A stretch of 64,000 bases of DNA from the NCBI RefSeq assembly GCF_016906535.1, contig NC_057372.1:3205501-3269500 (forward strand), read 5' to 3'. This document shows, in pieces, positions 20,264 through 31,360 of the stretch. The stretch comes from Rhizoctonia solani (Eukaryota > Basidiomycota > Agaricomycetes > Cantharellales > Ceratobasidiaceae). The position numbers and the translations under genes are program-made. How positions within the stretch are numbered: position 1 is the stretch's first letter; each line of letters begins with the position of its first letter. The notes below the pieces were generated by a model, which saw nothing but the letters and a program-made list of their open reading frames with translations, was not told the DNA's origin and ran no database searches.

Positions 20264-20847
20264 TGTTGTAGACACACATATACCAAGGGAATTTATTCCA
20301 ATTTTCTCAATTTTAAACAAAGACAAACAGACAACTTTTTCAATCACATGACATTGGCACTTATATCATACACTAAGCGCCAAGCCACATCCCCACCCAT
20401 GCTTACTCAGCACACATAGCCACCTCCACCTGATGACATCACCATGACACATCAGTGACATGTATGCATGAGTAAGGCCAACTGCAGAGCAGGGTTCTTA
20501 TTTCATACATAGTGCTTCTTTTCTCACACACATGTATTTGTAATTAGAGAAGTCTTGTAATATATAAGGAGGACAACCAACCATGGTAACACCCAGGTTG
20601 ATTACCTCTTGTCACATCCCACATTGTACACGGGGCCTTAAGCCTGGGTTCACTAAGTAGTTACACTGCCTTAGGCATTGTCTCCACTGTACATACATAG
20701 CTTGCCATTGCCTTACAGTGCTTGGTCATTGTAGATAGTGGTCTTGATGTTGTAGGGTAGATACTTGCCACCTTAAGCAGTACTTACTGTACTTCCACAT
20801 GGCTGTAAGCGCCTGCACCCTTGATGTCCTTACAGATGTCTAGGACA
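20264..20847 (+). repeat. Element 3 5' LTR (family A)
   Basis: 584 bp, TGTTGTAGACAC...TCTAGGACA. Predicted R start AGGTTGATTACCT at 20595-20607. CpGs are largely converted; for example the E-box region reads TCACATGA. Confidence 0.92.
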
Positions 20848-20849
20848 CT

Positions 20850-20862
20850 AGGTAATCAACCT
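20850..20862 (+). other. Element 3 self-primer binding segment
   Basis: AGGTAATCAACCT, two bases after the 5' LTR, is a perfect 13/13 complement of 20595-20607 in the LTR of the same element. Confidence 0.7.
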
Positions 20863-21063
20863 TAAGTTGGTTGCAAGCCATGCCCACCAGCACGCACCAC
20901 ACTTAGACCAACAACAAGACAGACTCCTGCACTAGCACAAGGGAAACATTGGAGATTGGGATTGCCTTTTGCTGTTAATAATCAACCCAGCATTTTCCCC
21001 TCCTAGTACCAAATTGCTATAAGGCAGACAGTCCCTATTGCCTGCATACCCCTGGTTGCTGCA

Positions 21064-22199
21064 TGTTGTACACCACTGTAAGGTGGGTACACACTAGGGA
21101 AGCAGGCACTCAAGGCTGTATCTAATACAAGGCAAACTCAACTAACTATCTGTTGTATGCCAACTATAAGGTTGGGTACTTGCTAGTGGGTGGGCGTTTA
21201 AGGCTGTACTACTACAGGACACTGTCTATCTACTCTATCTAAGGCTATGCTACCAACGCTTAAGGTGTCCTACTATTATCTACTGTCAACAAGGGGGCCT
21301 TAGGCTGGGGAGGTGTGATGAGTGAAGTTAGGGAGTTAGCTTCTGAACTACTAAGGTTGGCTACTTAGCTGGCTTCTGATATCTTCCTCTAATGAATAAG
21401 AGACAAGGTAAAATTGACTTGGGGACTCCAAGCAATTTTCCTGCTGTATATGTAGACATAGGCGCACTATTTACATGGTCTGTGCGCATGAGAAAGGAAG
21501 TACAAAGATGAAGTGAGAAGAGTACTGCAGGCTGCACAGAAGCGTGGATTTCTCCTAAGCGCCCTTGGCATGGCATCTTGGCATGGCATCTTGGCATGAT
21601 AAGTGCCAAGATCATGTGATTGAAAACATGAGATAAAGAGTTTGGAAAAAATACTGAAAATATCAGAGAAAAGAGGAGAATTTAATGGTATATGTTAAGA
21701 GGGTGAAACACTATCTAACTAGGCTAACTACTGGCTTCACCGCTTAAGGTGGCAACTACTGATCTAACTACAATGACAAGGGGGCCTTAGGCCTGGGAGG
21801 TGTGGTGAGTGAAGTAAGGGGGTTGCGTTAGCAAGACTTCTGGGGGCTGGCAACTTAGCTGGCTGGCAATGCCTCCTCAATGGATATGAGACAAGGTAAA
21901 ATTGACTTGGGGTTTCCAAGCAATTTTCCTGCTGTATATATAATTGAAGGGGCGCTACCTACATGGTCTGTGTGCATGAGAGAGGAAGTGTACATATAAA
22001 ATAAGAAGTGTGCTGCAGGCTGCGCAGAAGTGTGGATTTCTCCTAAGCGCCCTTGGCACGGCATCTTGGTGCAGCATCTTGGCATAATAAGTGCCAAGAT
22101 CATGAGACTGAAAAACATAAGATAGAGAGTTTGGAAAAAATACTAAAAATATCAGAAAAAACAGGAGAATCCAATGGTATATGTTAAGAGGGTGTAACA
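21064..22199 (-). repeat. LTR-B inside element 3 leader, split by another LTR-B
   Basis: About 571 bp after removal of the nested copy. Flanks are CTGCA and GTCAC, so no duplication is seen. The element 3 leader end and gag start are missing here, consistent with recombination between two LTR-B insertions. Confidence 0.75.
21151..21710 (-). repeat. Solo LTR-B nested in LTR-B
   Basis: 560 bp, TGTTGTATGCC...GGGTGAAACA, flanked by CTATC (21146-21150 and 21711-21715). Confidence 0.88.
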
Positions 22200-22584
22200 G
22201 TCACCCTCTTGAGCCTGCTCCCCTGTCAATCAGGGACAGCTGGAACCCTTTCCTCTGCCAGCCTCCCCTGAGCTTGGCAAAGTCTCACTCAAGCAGGTCA
22301 TCTGCCTCCTTTGGGGATTACAATCACAAGTTGACTGCATTGAGTGGACCCTCTTGGAACAAACCAGAATTAGTCAAGAGAATTGCACCAATGTTGAGAA
22401 CATCTCACAAACAGTTGATACTGTCAAGGATGGGCTTGCCCAGCTCCAACTTGCCTGGGGTCCCCACACCCCAGAAGAACAAAAACCCCCTGCAGTCAAG
22501 GAAACTCCCAGGGCTGCGCCCAAAGCCAGACCTATTGGCAAGGCTCAACCCTTCCTTGGGGCCCCAGCTCCTATCATCTCCACA

Positions 22585-24263
22585 TGTCACAACTCAGCTT
22601 GGACCTATGGTTCAAGGGATTTAAAGCCTGTGGCCCTATCACCAATGGACTATGAGACAAAGAGGGGCAACAAGGGCCCAAGGGGTATGGTTTAGGGTAG
22701 AGGGCAACAAAGGCCTGTGTTATGTATCACACAATATTTCATTCACAGCTCACCATCCACAATAATCTGTATATGTCTGACTTTCTGATTTAATGGCCAT
22801 TTAACTCTTATTTTCCATTATTCCTGTCATTACTCTATGTAATGCTCATATTGACTGTATGTGCTACATATTGTTCAATAGAGCTCCTTCCTCTTGTTCT
22901 AACGCTGCCTGTCACGTGCTCATACAATAAGATCTCATGGAGATATTAGCTTCACAAGATTCTATCTATGTTGCTCAAGTACCTTACTAATCATTATATT
23001 TATATCTTTACATCTAGCTCATCACATGACTAGCTCTAACTTGGGAGATCAACCTTATTCCTAGCCCAGTTGGGTCATACCTCTCATGAGATTACTAAGG
23101 TTTTCCTTATTTAGTAATTTCTAGTGGCACTGCAAATCCTGCTTATGAGTCATTCTGCTTGCCACCAGAATGACTCACACTAATGACTCACTCTAAGTGC
23201 TCATTGGCTGCCAAGCATTTCTTGATAGACTGAGTCATGTATTTAGATGTTTCTATTTTTAACCAATTGCAGTTCAACCCAAGAGCAGTCACATTCCATC
23301 CTAGTCATATCTGTGCCTCCCCACCCACCAATCAAAGTCTTAGGAAGCACAGTCCTAAGCAAGTCATATTCATACTCTGACTAGGTGAATGACTCAGTAA
23401 CTTTGCCACTCTAGGGTATAAAAGGGGACTCTTGCATACCCTTGGAGGGCACCCTTCCTACCACTTCACTCACTGTTACTGTTGACTGTCACTCCTGGGC
23501 CTGGGCTTGCCCCCCTCAATTGTGTGATATATTGTGCCTCAAGATTTCAAATAACTTAAACTTGTATAAGTGGATCTCCCAAGTACCCATAGTGTGGAAA
23601 GGTTGTAGACCTGATACAGAGTTCTTAGGTTAAGTGAACAGAAGGCAATCATCCTTAAAGAAGGATATATACTAAGTAACCAGTTAGTTCTTGCAACTAG
23701 GAGTGAAACTTACATAACTATCTCTGCCAAAGGGAACCTGAGCCAGTACTCTTGCTCTTACAGAAATACTTACTAAGACACTTTACACTGAGAAAGGATA
23801 TATCTGCAGTTGATTGTATTCAAGATAGCTAGACCCAGAGAACCCTAAAGAAGCTACTTCTTTACTTAGCTTGGAAATTGGGAATCTTCCAACACAGACT
23901 CTGCTCAGCACCAGAGTCTCAACCTCTTTTCCCCCAATTTACAAAAGCCTGGATATGGTTTCTTAGTAAACTGCACTAAGCTCAACTAGGGAGCAGGGCA
24001 ATGGGTAAGGTATAAGCTGGGGATGAATTGACAAAGAGGTCAAGTCTTGCTGTTTAGCAGCAACTTGACCTGGCTTATGTACATGAGAAGAGCCACATCA
24101 CAAACAACAGTGCTAAATAATGAGTCATTTACAATTTCACATCATATATCAATTATGTCATGTGATCTTGATGAGTCATAAATATATACCAAAAAAGGGA
24201 ACTGTCTTGGAAAAAGGATAGAAAATAGTAGAAAGTTATGTCATGCCAATGAAGGTCATGACA
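22585..24263. repeat. LTR-E: 1679-bp TG...CA insertion with a TATA promoter and seven TGASTCA sites
   Basis: TGTCACAACTC...GGTCATGACA flanked by CCACA (22580-22584 and 24264-24268). It has no coding capacity beyond 63 codons. A long solo LTR is most likely; a non-autonomous element is possible. Only one copy occurs in the window, so the parent family is unknown. Confidence 0.7.
23146..23424 (+). promoter_or_regulatory. bZIP-site cluster upstream of a TATA box in LTR-E
   Basis: TGASTCA (Gcn4/AP-1 type) occurs at 23146, 23171, 23184, 23231 and 23390, just upstream of TATAAAAG at 23417-23424. Two more lie at 24121 and 24172. Chance would give well under one in this length. Confidence 0.55.
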
Positions 24264-24913
24264 CCACAGGGGCCCCCAGGCGCAACCCCTCACCTTATTC
24301 AATCCCTAACCCTCCTCCTTCCCTTTGGGACCAGCTCCAGCAGCACCTGCAGGACCTCCACCAGCACCCCAAGTCACTTCAGCACCGCCTCCAGCCCCCT
24401 CTACTGTAAAGGTAGACCATCCAGATGCCTTCAAAGGCAAGATTGGCTTGGAGGCCAAACAATGGCTAACACATATGTTGGCCTGGGTTTGCCTTAACCA
24501 AAGGCAGTTTCCCTCAGACATGGAGGTCCTAAGCTTCCTACTAATGAATATGATGGAAGCTGCCAGGGCCTGGGCCCATCCCTACCTGGACCAACTAGGG
24601 TCCCATTGCGCCATCATCCAGTCCATGGATGATTTCAAAATTGAGTTCCTGGCTTCCTTTGGCAACCCTGATGCAAGATAAGCAGCAGAGTGGAAGATTA
24701 CTTCCCTCACTCAGACCTGTCATGACCCATGCCTTTGCTGGCATGTCTCCTGACCAAGCCACCTACTAATAGGATATTCCACAGCCTTTAGAAGGCCACA
24801 TATACTCACATATATGCAGTCAGAACTGTCATTACTCTAAGCACTCATGACTTAGAGACTGACAGTCCATCAGGGTCACATGATCTCCCTCCCTCCAGTC
24901 CTTTATCAAATAC

Positions 24914-25506
24914 TGTCCTAGACGTCCGTTAGGGCGTCAAGGGGGATGGCGCTTGTGGCCGCGGTGTACAAAAAATGGGAAAGTCGCTTAAGGCAACAAC
25001 AAACCTAACTACAGCAACAAGCAGCTATCCTACAACAACAAGACCGCTTAAGGCGGTGGCAAGCTATCTAAGTACAACAACAAAGCCGCTTAAGGCGGTG
25101 TAGACTATCTAAGTGGCTAACTAAGTAATTACTGGGCTATAAGGCCCTTGTACACTGAGTGGGATGCGACAAGAGGTAATCAACCTGGGTGTTACCATGG
25201 TTGGTTGGCCTCCTTATATATTCTATAGACTGACTAATTACAAATGTACAATATCCAATACCTAATCCAATAAGAACCCCGCTCCGCAGTCGGCCTTACT
25301 CATGCATACGTGTCACTGACGTGTCATGATGACGTCATAGGTGGAGGTGGCTACGTGTGATGAGTAAGCGCAAAGGGGGACGTGGCTCGGCGCTTAGCGT
25401 ATGATATAAGCGCCGATGTCACGTGACTGAAAATGTTCTCCAATTGCCTTCGTTTAAATTCGAGAAATTGGGAATAAATTCCCTGGTATCAATTGTGTCT
25501 ACAACA
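24914..25506 (-). repeat. Element 2 3' LTR (family A)
   Basis: 593 bp, TGTCCTAGACG...TCTACAACA. CRE-type TGACGTCA at 25330-25337. The polypurine tract (minus AAAGGGGGGGCAG) follows at 25507-25519. Confidence 0.94.
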
Positions 25507-28500
25507 CTGCCCCCCCTTTAAGGGCCTTGGCAGCGCCAAGGGCCTTCTTTTTCATCTCCTTTTCGTATTTTTCTAAAATTTTTTCGGCGTTTTTTAAGTT
25601 TTCTTGAGGTTCCCATGTATTCTCTTTGGATCCGTACCCCTTCCATTTGACTCGGAAGAACCATTTCCCGTTCCTTTCTTCAGCATTGGTGATCCCCTCC
25701 ACCTCGTATTCTTCTTCCCCATCCACGGTGACTGGTGGTGGGCGGTTCTTGAAGGCGCGTTTGTTGTCCCTTTTGACCTTAGATAGAAGCCCCACGTAGA
25801 AGACGTTGTGAATGCGCATTGTTGGGGGTAGTTCAAGCCGGTAAGCGCGGTCGGAGATTTTCTTGGTAACCTTGAACGGGCCCAAACGTTGTTCTGTTAG
25901 TTTGGGGCTTAAGGTTTTGAGGTTGACATTCTTGGCGTCAAGCCAAGCTTCTTCTCCAATTTTGAATTCCGTCGGGCTTCCGCTTTCTCTGGCTGTCATC
26001 CGTTGCTTGGCTTGCCGGAGGGCCGACTCTACTTCCTTCCATTGCGCTTCCATTGTTTGGGCAAGTTTGTCCGCTTCTGGGACATCTGTGGGTACGTTGG
26101 ATGGGGTTAAGGTGGGTTCCCATCCGTATAAGGCCTTGAAAGGAGTTTTCCCAGTACTACTGTGCACGGCGTTGTTGTATGCAAATTCCGCCATTGGCAG
26201 CCACTTAGTCCAGTCCCGTTGGTTAACCCCCAAGTAGGCCCTTAGGAAGTGTTTGATGGAAGGGTTGACTTGCTCCGTTTGTCCATCGCTCTGGGGGTGG
26301 TACGCCGAGGAGAAATGGGGGTCAATTCCTAGGCATTTGTATAGTGCCTTCAGGAACTTATTGTTGAACACCCTTCCCCTGTCTGAGACCGTTTTTTCAG
26401 GCATGCCATGCCGTTTCCACACGTGTTCCAGGAATAATTCTGCTAGTTCAGGGGCTTTGAGCTTTTTGGAACATTTGACAAAAATCCCATACTTTGTGAA
26501 GCTGTCCACTATGACCAGGATGGAGTTGTTGCTTCTGTCTTTAGGCAGGTCTACTATCATGTCGTATGATACGTGTTGCCAGGGTCTGACAGGAAGTTCA
26601 AGCGGCTGAGGCGGGATAGAGGCGTACTTAGGCTTTCTGATCCGTTGACATGTTTCACAAGAGTCCACATGCCAATATGTGTCCGCACGGATACCGGGCC
26701 AGTAGTAATTCCTTGACACCAATTCTAGGGTACGCTGTCTTCCCGGATGTCCTGCCAAGGGGCTGTCGTGGAAGATGTGGAGTAGATCCGTCCTTAATGT
26801 TCCAACGTCAGGGACCACGATTCGTCCTTGGTAGAACAGTAATCCAGCCTCCATCTTGTAATCTTTGAATGCGCGTTTGATGGAGGGGGGTGCTTTGGAC
26901 TCGTTCTGTAAGAATTGGAGGATTTCCTCCAGGGACTCATCTTGATCTAGGGACGCTTTGATCTGGCGTTGTAGCTCCTTTTCCGGCGTGACTAGGGCGA
27001 TGTTTGCGAATACGGGGTCTGGGAGCATGGTTTGGACTGCAGGAGGGATATTGGCGTGGTCTGATTGGCGTGAGAGGGCATCTGGTTTCCCTGATTGCTT
27101 TCCGGGGCAATAGACAATCTGGAAGTTATAACCGGCAAGGAGTAGATGCCATTGTGCGTGTTGTTGATTGAAGGTTCTGGACTCCTTCCAGTATTCCAGG
27201 TTGCAATGATCCGTGAAAACCGTGATTGGGTGTTTTGTCCCCTCCAGAAATATTCGCCAATACTCAAATGACCGGATGATTGCGAGGAGTTCCTTGTCAT
27301 GGGTGTCATAGTTCTGTTTGGCACCTTTGAACAATTCCGACAGGAACCCCAAGGGGTGTAGTCTTCCGTCTTCTTGCCGTTGGCTGAGTATTGACCCCAG
27401 AGCTGCACCTGATGCATCCGTTTCCAGGAAATAGGGTTTGGTAGGATCCGCGTGGCAAAGTACTGGGGCGTTGGTGATAGCGTCCTTAAGGCTCTGGAAA
27501 GCTTCCTGTTCCCTGGTGTCCCACTTCCATGTTGTGTCCTTTCTTACCAGATTGTGCAATGGTCTAGCCATGTGACTGAAGTTGGCAACGAATCGGCGGA
27601 GAAAGTTGGCAAAACCCAGGAACGATTGGACTTCTTTGACTTTTGTAGGAACCGGCCATTCTTGTACTGCCTGGATCTTGAGCTTATCCAGACTAAAACC
27701 CTTGTCCGAGACAATAATCCCTAGGTATTCCACAGAGGTGACGTGGAACGTGCATTTGGACGCTTTACAGAAGAGCTGGTTATCCATCAACCGCTTCAGA
27801 ACCTCATGGACGTGTTTTGTGTGAGTTGCGTCATCCTTTGAGTAAATCAAGATGTCATCTAGGTAGATGATGACGCATACATCCAGTAGATCCTTGAACA
27901 ACTTGTTCATGAAGTGTTGGAAAGCTGCAGGTGCATTTGTCAGGCCAAAGGTCATGACCAGGGACTCGTATAAACCATATTTGGTACGGAAGGCCGTTTT
28001 CCATTTGTCACCTTCTTTTACCCGGACATTGTTGTATCCCCACCTTAGATCTAGCTTAGTAAAGATCTTGGCGCCGCGGAGCTGGGCCATGAGATCATCT
28101 GGGCAAGGCAACGGATAGACGTTCTTTTTTGTCCGGTTATTGAGGCAACAATAGTCAACTACAAGACAACGGGAACCATCCTTTTTTGGGACAAACATGA
28201 CTGGGGAGCTGATAGGTGATTTGCTGGGACGGATCTTCCCAGCTTTGAGTTCATCCTTAAGCCAGTCCTTGAGGGTGGCGGACTTGGCATCAGTCATACT
28301 ATAAAGGGGGGAGTTAAGGGGTCCTTCCTCTGTGAGCTTGATCCCAATATCGTAATGCCTATGGGGGGGAAGCTTATTGAATTCCTCCTCTCCAAATACC
28401 TTGGCGTATTGGTGGTATTTGGAGGGGACTCCTTCAAGGGGTTTTTGATCAGCTTCCTCCTCCTCAGCAATGGTTGCATGTTCTGGTGGCGTATGTGGGA

Positions 28501-28936
28501 AGGAGAGAGTACGGGAATTCCAATTGATTTCAGGGTTGTGGGCTTCTAACCATTTAATTCCTAGGATGGCAGCGTGTGATCCGGTGTTGCAAATCAGGAA
28601 AGTTTCCGTCATTTGTTTACCATCAAATAGGAAGGTTAGGTGGGCCTTCTTCCAAATCTTTCCAGCCTGGGGGCTCAACCCATCAAGCATAGTTACGGTA
28701 CGGGGTTGAGGGAGATCTATTAGGGGTAGGCGGAGTAGTTCCGCGGTGTGAGGGTGAAGGAACAATGATGTAGCGCCTGAGTCTATCAGGACTTCTAGTG
28801 GGTCTGCTTGTTTCTCTGGCTTAATTGAAATTGTGAAGAGTGGGGAAATTCTATTGATGCTATTCGATATATTACAGATTTCAATAAGCCCAGAGTCCTT
28901 GGGGTCCTTGCGCGCGGCAGCAGGTACCCTTAGTCT
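25499..28936 (-). CDS. pol: Element 2 Pol: protease, RT, RNase H, integrase, chromodomain
   Basis: 1145 codons from the -1 frameshift point, the same length as in element 1, with no stop. Protease VLIDSGATSLFLHP; RT catalytic YLDD within VCVIIYLDDILIYS; RNase H TDASGAALG and the FTDHCNLEYW site (Arg changed to Cys against element 1); integrase HHCC (SPLAGH...CETCQ), core SYDMIVDLP, SDRGRVF and QTEQVNPSIKH; chromodomain EEYEVEGITN...VKWKGYGSKENTWEP. Many Arg to Cys/Gln and Glu to Lys changes against element 1 are what CpG transitions give, so activity may be reduced although the frame is open. The stop codon lies inside the 3' LTR and the PPT is translated (KGGAVL end). Confidence 0.93.
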   Translation of the reverse strand, partial: RLRVPAAARKDPKDSGLIEICNISNSINRISPLFTISIKPEKQADPLEVLIDSGATSLFLHPHTAELLRLPLIDLPQPRTVTMLDGLSPQAGKIWKKAHLTFLFDGKQMTETFLICNTGSHAAILGIKWLEAHNPEINWNSRTLSFPHTPPEHATIAEEEEADQKPLEGVPSKYHQYAKVFGEEEFNKLPPHRHYDIGIKLTEEGPLNSPLYSMTDAKSATLKDWLKDELKAGKIRPSKSPISSPVMFVPKKDGSRCLVVDYCCLNNRTKKNVYPLPCPDDLMAQLRGAKIFTKLDLRWGYNNVRVKEGDKWKTAFRTKYGLYESLVMTFGLTNAPAAFQHFMNKLFKDLLDVCVIIYLDDILIYSKDDATHTKHVHEVLKRLMDNQLFCKASKCTFHVTSVEYLGIIVSDKGFSLDKLKIQAVQEWPVPTKVKEVQSFLGFANFLRRFVANFSHMARPLHNLVRKDTTWKWDTREQEAFQSLKDAITNAPVLCHADPTKPYFLETDASGAALGSILSQRQEDGRLHPLGFLSELFKGAKQNYDTHDKELLAIIRSFEYWRIFLEGTKHPITVFTDHCNLEYWKESRTFNQQHAQWHLLLAGYNFQIVYCPGKQSGKPDALSRQSDHANIPPAVQTMLPDPVFANIALVTPEKELQRQIKASLDQDESLEEILQFLQNESKAPPSIKRAFKDYKMEAGLLFYQGRIVVPDVGTLRTDLLHIFHDSPLAGHPGRQRTLELVSRNYYWPGIRADTYWHVDSCETCQRIRKPKYASIPPQPLELPVRPWQHVSYDMIVDLPKDRSNNSILVIVDSFTKYGIFVKCSKKLKAPELAELFLEHVWKRHGMPEKTVSDRGRVFNNKFLKALYKCLGIDPHFSSAYHPQSDGQTEQVNPSIKHFLRAYLGVNQRDWTKWLPMAEFAYNNAVHSSTGKTPFKALYGWEPTLTPSNVPTDVPEADKLAQTMEAQWKEVESALRQAKQRMTARESGSPTEFKIGEEAWLDAKNVNLKTLSPKLTEQRLGPFKVTKKISDRAYRLELPPTMRIHNVFYVGLLSKVKRDNKRAFKNRPPPVTVDGEEEYEVEGITNAEERNGKWFFRVKWKGYGSKENTWEPQENLKNAEKILEKYEKEMKKKALGAAKALKGGAVL

Positions 28937-28942
28937 TTTCCC
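28889..28942 (-). promoter_or_regulatory. -1 frameshift signal (element 2)
   Basis: GGGAAAA at 28936-28942 (minus) in gag codon phase, 6-nt spacer GACTAA containing the gag stop, then GGGT-A-CCT able to pair with AGGACCC across a 13-nt loop (7 bp, one bulge). Confidence 0.75.
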
Positions 28943-30279
28943 GATTTGGGTCCAGACTCTTTGCCAATCTTGGCGGCTTCCTTTTTGACACCTTCCTCCT
29001 TGGGTGTGGCCTTCCAGCCAGTGCGGCATTCCGCAAATTTATGGCCCATCTTACTGCATTTGATGCAGAGGCCTTTGGCCCTGCGGCGGTTTTGCTCCTC
29101 CTCAGAGACAAAGTTAGGGTCGCTGGACAAGCGCCCTGGTCTGGTGGCTGGTTGGCCGGTACTTGCCCCCCTATTGGGGGTAGTAGAAGAGGTTCCAGGC
29201 TTATTACCCTTAGGCGGGTGGCTGGCACGCTCCTCGCGGAGGGCGTTATTGATGACCATGGCTACGTTCTGTAGCTCGAGGAGGGTGGTGGGGCGCCGTT
29301 CTTGAGTGGCGATGAGACGGCTGACCTCCCAGTGGAGGCCACGTGCAAATTGCCCACGAAGGGCGGCGTCATTCCAGTCCAGGTCCATGGCGATGGTTCT
29401 GAACTTTGTAATGTACTCAGCACAGGAGCCTGTCTGAGTAAGGTGGGTGATTTGCCGCTCGGCGGCTTGCGTAGCATCTGGGTTGCCAAATGCAGCCAAG
29501 AACTCCGTCCTGAAGTCGTCAACCAATTGAATTAAGGCCCTGTGGGACCCTAGTTGGTCGAGATGGGGGTGAGCCCAGGCTCCTGCTGCGTCCTTCATAT
29601 TCATCAGGAGGAATGACAGGACCTCCTGATCGGTTGGGAACATCCGTTGGTTTAGATGTACCCATGCCAACATCCGCGTGAGCCATTGGCGGGCTTTGTT
29701 CCCAATTTTCCCCGTATAGGCGTCAGGGTGGTCTACCTTGACAGGGGTTTGATAAGCGGCTACAGGGGCCGCTGGTACTTGGGGGGAACGGAGGCGGATA
29801 GGCAAAGGTGGAGGGGGAGTATGGACTCGCGGGGGAGCCCGGACGGGAGTTGGTTGCGCGAAGGCGGGGGGAGCTTTGGAGGGGGCGGCCCAGGCAACAA
29901 GGGGCGCACTAGGCGCTGGAAAAGTGTCGGTTTTGGATAGGGGCCTGGGCGTGGCCTTGATTGCCAGAGGTTTCCGGTCTTCTGGTGTGTGGGGGGCTCC
30001 ACCCCTAGCCTCAATGCAAGTGAGGGCTTGATCGACTGCGCCCATCCAGTCTTGGGCTTCCTTTGTGGCTTCCTTTGTTTCTTTGAGTTCTTGCTCAAGT
30101 CGGAGGATTTGATTTTGCAATCCCAGGATAAGGGAGATTGCTTGTCCAAGGGAGATTTCCCCGTAGACCTTGGGTTCAAGGCTTGATGACTCAACGGCGG
30201 TTGCCGGAAGAGTGGGTCCCAGCTCTCCTTGATTGAGAGGGGATGAGGGACAAGCGGAGCTCCAGGAGCGGGTTGCCAT
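28930..30279 (-). CDS. gag: Element 2 Gag (capsid-nucleocapsid)
   Basis: 449 aa from ATG 30279, the same length and start as element 1 Gag. Proline-rich linker, capsid region from VKVDHPDAYTGKIGNKARQW, and zinc knuckle CIKCSKMGHKFAEC near the end. The frame is open to TAA at 28930-28932, overlapping the -1 pol frame. The upstream leader holds the nested solo LTR (30441-31023), which should not disrupt Gag itself but may change RNA folding or packaging. Confidence 0.93.
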   Translation of the reverse strand: MATRSWSSACPSSPLNQGELGPTLPATAVESSSLEPKVYGEISLGQAISLILGLQNQILRLEQELKETKEATKEAQDWMGAVDQALTCIEARGGAPHTPEDRKPLAIKATPRPLSKTDTFPAPSAPLVAWAAPSKAPPAFAQPTPVRAPPRVHTPPPPLPIRLRSPQVPAAPVAAYQTPVKVDHPDAYTGKIGNKARQWLTRMLAWVHLNQRMFPTDQEVLSFLLMNMKDAAGAWAHPHLDQLGSHRALIQLVDDFRTEFLAAFGNPDATQAAERQITHLTQTGSCAEYITKFRTIAMDLDWNDAALRGQFARGLHWEVSRLIATQERRPTTLLELQNVAMVINNALREERASHPPKGNKPGTSSTTPNRGASTGQPATRPGRLSSDPNFVSEEEQNRRRAKGLCIKCSKMGHKFAECRTGWKATPKEEGVKKEAAKIGKESGPKSGKD

Positions 30280-30440
30280 CTCATGGGGATAAGAGCGGCC
30301 TTGGTGGGAAGCAGTGCGCTGGGAGGCGCGGGAGGAAGCGCAAGAGGGGGTGCGGGAAGTAATGATGGGCAATGTGGGGGAGTGGTGCCTATATCAGGAC
30401 TTATGGGTTGCTTTATTGTACTGGCGCTAAGAACTTGCGT

Positions 30441-31023
30441 TGTCCTAGACGTCTGTAAGGACGTCAAGGAGGCGGGCGCTTGCGGCCGGGAAAGACTAAG
30501 TAAGAATTGCGTAAGGCAACGGCAAGCTATCCTACGACAACAACCGGCTATACTACGGTGATCAAGGCCGTAAGGGCAATGACCAGCTATGTAACTACAA
30601 CGGGGAAGCCGCTTAAGGCGGTGTGGACTGAGTGGCTAAGTAAGGTTACTGGGCTTAAGGCCCTCGTACAGTGGTGGGATGCAACAAGAGGTAATCGACC
30701 TGGGTGTTACCATGGTCGGTTGGCCTCCTTATATATTCTATAGAGTGACTAATTACAAATACATCATATCAAATATATAATCCAATAAGAACCCCGCTCC
30801 GCAGTCGGCCTTACTCATGCATACGTGTCACTGACGTGTCATAATGATGTCACCAGGTGGAGGTGGCTACGTGTGCTGAGATAAGCGCGGATGGGGACGT
30901 GGCTCGGCGCTTAGCGTATGATATAAGCGCCAATGTCACGTGACTGAAGATGTTCTCCGATTGCCTTTGTTTAAATTCGAGAAATTGGGAATAAATTCCC
31001 TGGTATTGATTGTGTCTACAACA
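30441..31023 (-). repeat. Solo LTR-A nested in element 2 leader
   Basis: 583 bp, TGTCCTAGACG...TCTACAACA, flanked by TGCGT (30436-30440 and 31024-31028). It sits between the element 2 primer-binding segment and gag. Confidence 0.93.
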
Positions 31024-31345
31024 TGCGTCAACCGCCTAGCGTTGGACAGTCCCTATCAACCAATCAACTGCCGTGTACGGGCGTGATGTGGGATGGGTTT
31101 TCTGCAAGCGGGTGGATCTGCTGACTAGTTCCGCTGACAAAGGGTGCAGTGACCGTTGGTACACGGACGATTAGAACCCGTCTGCCTTGTAGCAATTTGG
31201 TACTAGGTGGGACCGACGCTGGTTTGATTATTAACAGCAAAAGGCAAGTCCAATCACCTGATTTCCCTCGTGCTAGTACAGGGGGCCTTCTTGTTTGTTG
31301 GATCTGAGTGGGAGTGCTTGGTGGGCACGGTTTGCAACCAACTTA

Positions 31346-31358
31346 AGGTTGATTACCT
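31346..31358 (-). other. Element 2 self-primer binding segment
   Basis: AGGTAATCAACCT (minus), a perfect 13/13 complement of the predicted RNA 5' end at 31621-31633 in the 5' LTR. Confidence 0.7.
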
Positions 31359-31360
31359 AG

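Noticed and set aside
20641..20847. Independent short repeat shared with 52582-52788
   Set aside because: Explained as the two LTRs of element 3, supported by GTTAG duplications.
22700..24240. Hidden gene in the 1.5 kb between gag pieces
   Set aside because: Only very short frames; the block is bounded by TG...CA and CCACA duplications and is best read as LTR-E.
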